Positions 7,033 to 9,599 of a stretch of DNA of 9,599 nt are shown piece by piece. The stretch lies in NCBI GenBank assembly GCA_021203915.1, contig JAJQAI010000298.1, positions 1 to 9,599 of the forward strand, in the 5' to 3' direction. The translations under genes and the position numbers were made by a program. Source of the stretch: Prevotella sp. Its GTDB lineage: Bacteria > Bacteroidota > Bacteroidia > Bacteroidales > Bacteroidaceae. The notes under the pieces are model-generated. The model was not told where the DNA came from. It made no database searches and saw only the letters and a program-made list of their open reading frames with translations. Position 1 is the stretch's first letter. Every line of letters starts with the position of its first letter.

Positions 7033-8685
7033 TTAAGATGCCTTATTTAGATTAAGACTATCTGCTTGTTCTGTTTTTTTGGGGAAGGCTGCATTTTCCT
7101 TAAACACCTCGAGAGCTTTCTTTATAACATTATCATCTGTATTGAGATACTCAATCCAAGCAGATTCATCCATAATATTATAGATAATTCTACTATCCAA
7201 ATACCTCTGAAGTAAGTTGTGCGATTTGGCTATCATAAGGTTACGTCTTTGCAGACCATGTTTATCTGCATAGGAAGCAAACTTATCAACAAGATTTTGC
7301 TTATCAAGATATTTAGCTAATTCTACTTCGGAGGTAAACTCGCTAAGTTTAGCTCTATTTTCATCGGTGTATATGAAAGCATATTGAAGAATTAGTCCAC
7401 TCATGCTAGCTTCCTTGAAATAGGATGTCATGCCAATGGTGTCCTCAGGAACGAATATATCAGGAGTTATGCCACCACCACCATATACTGTGCGACCAAT
7501 ACTCGTGTGATATTCAGGTCCAGAGTGTTTTATGCTATCTTGGGAGAAAAATTCTCCATGTTGATATCTTGTAAGCAGGTCTTCAGCGTAATCATCGCCC
7601 TTATCATATGGTTTTTGTATACAACGTCCTGATGGTGTATAATAGCGTGCTATAGTGAGTCGTATCATTGAGCCATCGTGGAAACCAATCTGTTGTTGTA
7701 CAAGACCTTTTCCAAAAGATCTTCTACCTATGATAGTTGCACGGTCATTATCCTGCATTGCTCCGGCAAAAATCTCCGATGCAGATGCTGAGCCCTCGTT
7801 TATAAGTACAACCAGTGGTATTTTTTGATAACTTCCTCTACCATCACTTCTATAGTCATGTCGAGGATCTTTGCGTCCTTCGGTGTATACAATGAGTTTA
7901 TTCTTTGGTAGGAATTCGTTGGCAATCTGTGTAGCTGCAGTAAGATAACCTCCTGTATTATCTCTAAGGTCAATAACTAGGTTACTAAAACCTTCTTGAG
8001 AGAGTTTGGCTAGAGCTATAAGCATCTCGGCATAAGTATTCTCACCAAAATTCTTTATTTTTATATATCCTGTTTGCTTATCAAGCATATAAACAGCACT
8101 TATGCTCTTTTGTGGAATATCACCGCGGGTGACGGTAAATTCTTTGATATCCTTTTGTCCGTAGCGAATAACACCAATTGTTACTTTGGTATCTTTGGGA
8201 CCTTTAAGTTTACTCTTTGCTGAAGATTCTGTAACTACTTTTCCTACAAAAGGCTCTCCGTCAATGCTTACAATCTTGTCTCCTGCTAGAATGCCAGCCC
8301 TTTCAGCAGGACCATTTTTTATCACGCCTTGAACATGTATAGTATCATCTCTAATGACGAATTCAATACCAACGCCAGAGAATGAACCCTTAAGATCATC
8401 GGTAACTTGTTGAACGTCATCTGCACTTATATATATAGAATGTGGATCAAGATCCGCAAGTATTAGTGGTATTGCTTGTTCAACTAAAGAATCAATGTCC
8501 ACTGGATCCACATATTGATCATCAATAATGTGTAGCAGGTTGTTTAACCTGTTACTTCCTGAGTTTATGATATTTAGACGATTGCCTAAAAAATGATTAG
8601 CGTAGAAAGTTCCCACAATAATACCTAGCACAACACAAAGTGCCATAATTAGGGGCATCATGCGGTTTGACTTATTCTGGCTCAT
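7033..8685 (-). CDS. S41 family C-terminal-processing peptidase, membrane-anchored
   Basis: Serine endopeptidase of the Ctp/Tsp (Prc) family, expected to cleave envelope proteins near their C-termini on the periplasmic side. Residues about 9-30 are a single hydrophobic segment after a basic KSNR stretch, giving an uncleaved N-terminal anchor. A PDZ domain follows (about 97-175; FSGVGIEF, then GPAERAGILAGDKIVSIDG). The protease core is about 190-415. By spacing against E. coli Tsp and Bacillus CtpB, Ser301 in GSASASE, Lys326 in SFGKG and Gln330 are the catalytic Ser-Lys-Gln. RYYTPSGRCIQKPY and GGGGITPD near 347-409 are typical of the family. A tail of about 135 residues after the core (Lys/Leu-rich, mostly helical, low-complexity end) has no motif I recognise. 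Its first 14 bases overlap the dCMP deaminase gene; Met9 or Met10 would avoid this but would lose the positive residues preceding the anchor, so the first ATG is preferred. Confidence 0.95.
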   Translation of the reverse strand: MSQNKSNRMMPLIMALCVVLGIIVGTFYANHFLGNRLNIINSGSNRLNNLLHIIDDQYVDPVDIDSLVEQAIPLILADLDPHSIYISADDVQQVTDDLKGSFSGVGIEFVIRDDTIHVQGVIKNGPAERAGILAGDKIVSIDGEPFVGKVVTESSAKSKLKGPKDTKVTIGVIRYGQKDIKEFTVTRGDIPQKSISAVYMLDKQTGYIKIKNFGENTYAEMLIALAKLSQEGFSNLVIDLRDNTGGYLTAATQIANEFLPKNKLIVYTEGRKDPRHDYRSDGRGSYQKIPLVVLINEGSASASEIFAGAMQDNDRATIIGRRSFGKGLVQQQIGFHDGSMIRLTIARYYTPSGRCIQKPYDKGDDYAEDLLTRYQHGEFFSQDSIKHSGPEYHTSIGRTVYGGGGITPDIFVPEDTIGMTSYFKEASMSGLILQYAFIYTDENRAKLSEFTSEVELAKYLDKQNLVDKFASYADKHGLQRRNLMIAKSHNLLQRYLDSRIIYNIMDESAWIEYLNTDDNVIKKALEVFKENAAFPKKTEQADSLNLNKAS

Positions 8686-9115
8686 GATTGTCTATGTTTA
8701 TATATATAACTTCAATCTTTGCCCTTTTAAGTAAATTAATACCATCCTCAAGGCGATATTTCTCTCCATATACAACTCTTTTTATGCCCGCTTGAATAAT
8801 TAGCTTGGAGCATTCTATGCAGGGTGAGGCGGTAACATATAGTGTGGAGCCTTCACTATTGTTTGAGCTTCTAGCAAGTTTGGTTATTGCATTTGCCTCA
8901 GCGTGTAGGACGTATGGCTTGGTAAGATTATTCTCATCCTCACAAACGTTCTCAAAACCACTTGGTGTACCATTGTAACCATCGCTGATAATCATTTTAT
9001 CTTTGACAACTAGTGCACCAACTTTTCTTCTTTGACAATAGCTATTCTCCGCCCAAATGCGTGCCATACGCAAGTAGCGTTTGTCAAGTAGAAGTTGTTT
9101 TTCTTTATCGTCCAT
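8672..9115 (-). CDS. Deoxycytidylate (dCMP) deaminase family protein
   Basis: Zinc-dependent deaminase of the ComEB/dCMP deaminase type, predicted to convert dCMP to dUMP, the substrate of thymidylate synthase. The zinc site is complete: His71 and Glu73 in HAEANAI (Glu73 as proton shuttle) and Cys99 and Cys102 in PCIEC. GYNGTPSGF at 46-54 and the N-terminal YLRMARIWAENSYCQRRKVGA (about 14-34) are characteristic of dCMP deaminases rather than cytidine or guanine deaminases. The 147-residue length is normal for the family. The ATG at 9115 is preceded by an A-rich leader, 17 bases after the M3 peptidase stop. The 3' end overlaps the S41 peptidase start by 14 bases, consistent with coupled translation. 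Whether it is allosterically controlled by dCTP/dTTP, as some members are, cannot be told. Confidence 0.93.
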   Translation of the reverse strand: MDDKEKQLLLDKRYLRMARIWAENSYCQRRKVGALVVKDKMIISDGYNGTPSGFENVCEDENNLTKPYVLHAEANAITKLARSSNNSEGSTLYVTASPCIECSKLIIQAGIKRVVYGEKYRLEDGINLLKRAKIEVIYINIDNHEPE

Positions 9116-9132
9116 CTTTTTTGGGGCTTTAT

Positions 9133-9599
9133 TTACTTTCTCGTCTTTTTCCCTTTTATACCATCTCTTAAAAGTAGTGCATCAACATTTGGCTCACCCC
9201 CTCTAAAACGTTTATATAGGGTCATTGGATGCTCAGTACCACCCTTAGACAAAATATTTTGACGAAAACTTTTGGCTATTTTGCGATTAAAGATACCATG
9301 ATGCTTAAAAACGCTAAAGACATCTGCAGCCAAGACTTCCGCCCATTTATAGCTATAATAACCCGAAGCATACCCTCCTGCCATAATATGGCTAAATTGT
9401 ACTGTCATGCATGTCTGTTTGAGTTGCTTTCCTATTATTGCTTTCTGCCAAGCCTTTTTCTCAAAACTTATAATATCTTCATTGAATTTATCTTTCAAAG
9501 TGTAATATGCCATATCCAAAAGCCCAAGACTTACTTGTCTTAAGCAGTCGCTAGCGGCCATAAAATTCCGACTTTTTACAATGCGGTCAACTATTTCAT
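9133..9599 (-). CDS. dcp: M3 family peptidyl-dipeptidase, C-terminal part (window edge)
   Basis: The last 154 or so residues of a thimet-oligopeptidase-family zinc metallopeptidase, most like bacterial peptidyl-dipeptidase Dcp, which removes dipeptides from peptide C-termini. The reading frame stays open to the window edge (EIVDRIVKSRNFMAASDCLR at the upstream end), so the gene is cut by the window, not broken. The visible part contains the conserved C-terminal block FSHIMAGGYASGYYSYKWAE, whose GYYSY tyrosines belong to the substrate-binding region, then EHPMTLYKRFRG and a basic tail, KGKKTRK. The HExxH zinc motif should lie upstream, outside the window. An internal Met at 9561 is not the real start because homology continues before it. 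It is the most upstream visible gene of the - strand operon. Localisation (cytoplasm or periplasm) would depend on the missing N-terminus. Confidence 0.92.
   Translation of the reverse strand, partial: EIVDRIVKSRNFMAASDCLRQVSLGLLDMAYYTLKDKFNEDIISFEKKAWQKAIIGKQLKQTCMTVQFSHIMAGGYASGYYSYKWAEVLAADVFSVFKHHGIFNRKIAKSFRQNILSKGGTEHPMTLYKRFRGGEPNVDALLLRDGIKGKKTRK

Noticed and set aside
9133..9561. A separate small 142-residue gene starting at the Met at 9561
   Set aside because: The frame continues upstream to the window edge with M3-peptidase-like sequence, so this is an internal methionine of a larger gene.

Overview
The window is an ordinary chromosomal stretch from a member of the Bacteroidota, most likely the order Bacteroidales. 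Three things point there. The base composition is moderately AT-rich. The only promoter I can see, ahead of gltB, fits the Bacteroides-type consensus (-33 TTTG, -7 TAnnTTTG). The genes mostly start behind A-rich leaders without a clear Shine-Dalgarno. I cannot fix the genus from sequence alone. Coding density is very high: no gene-free stretch exceeds about 110 bases, and there are no RNA genes, insertion sequences, CRISPR arrays or prophage genes.

The left two thirds (about 1-6493, + strand) is a glutamate synthase operon. A promoter region of about 104 bases precedes gltB (1493 aa, large subunit). A 172-aa DUF6155-type protein of unknown function follows after 31 bases, then gltD (447 aa, small subunit) after 13 bases. 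GltB and GltD together make glutamate from glutamine, 2-oxoglutarate and reducing power (the GOGAT half of ammonium assimilation). The promoter is bracketed by two inverted copies of a 13-base sequence matching at 12 positions, a plausible regulator-binding arrangement. A strong hairpin with a T-run, 78 bases past the gltD stop, looks like the operon terminator; it lies inside the coding sequence of the convergent neighbour.

The right third (6500-9599, - strand) is a second, tightly packed run of genes reading toward gltD. In transcription order they are the C-terminal end of an M3-family peptidyl-dipeptidase (Dcp-like, cut by the window edge), a dCMP deaminase, a membrane-anchored S41 C-terminal-processing peptidase, and 5-formyltetrahydrofolate cyclo-ligase. 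Gaps are 17 bases, a 14-base overlap, and 2 bases, so co-transcription is likely. The deaminase (dUMP supply) and the cyclo-ligase (return of 5-formyl-THF to the active folate pool) both support thymidylate synthesis; the peptidases have no obvious biochemical link to them. The two operons converge with only 6 bases between stop codons.

I found no clear novel system. The items most worth a second look are the DUF6155 gene between gltB and gltD, the inverted repeats around the gltB promoter, and the terminator embedded in an opposing gene.
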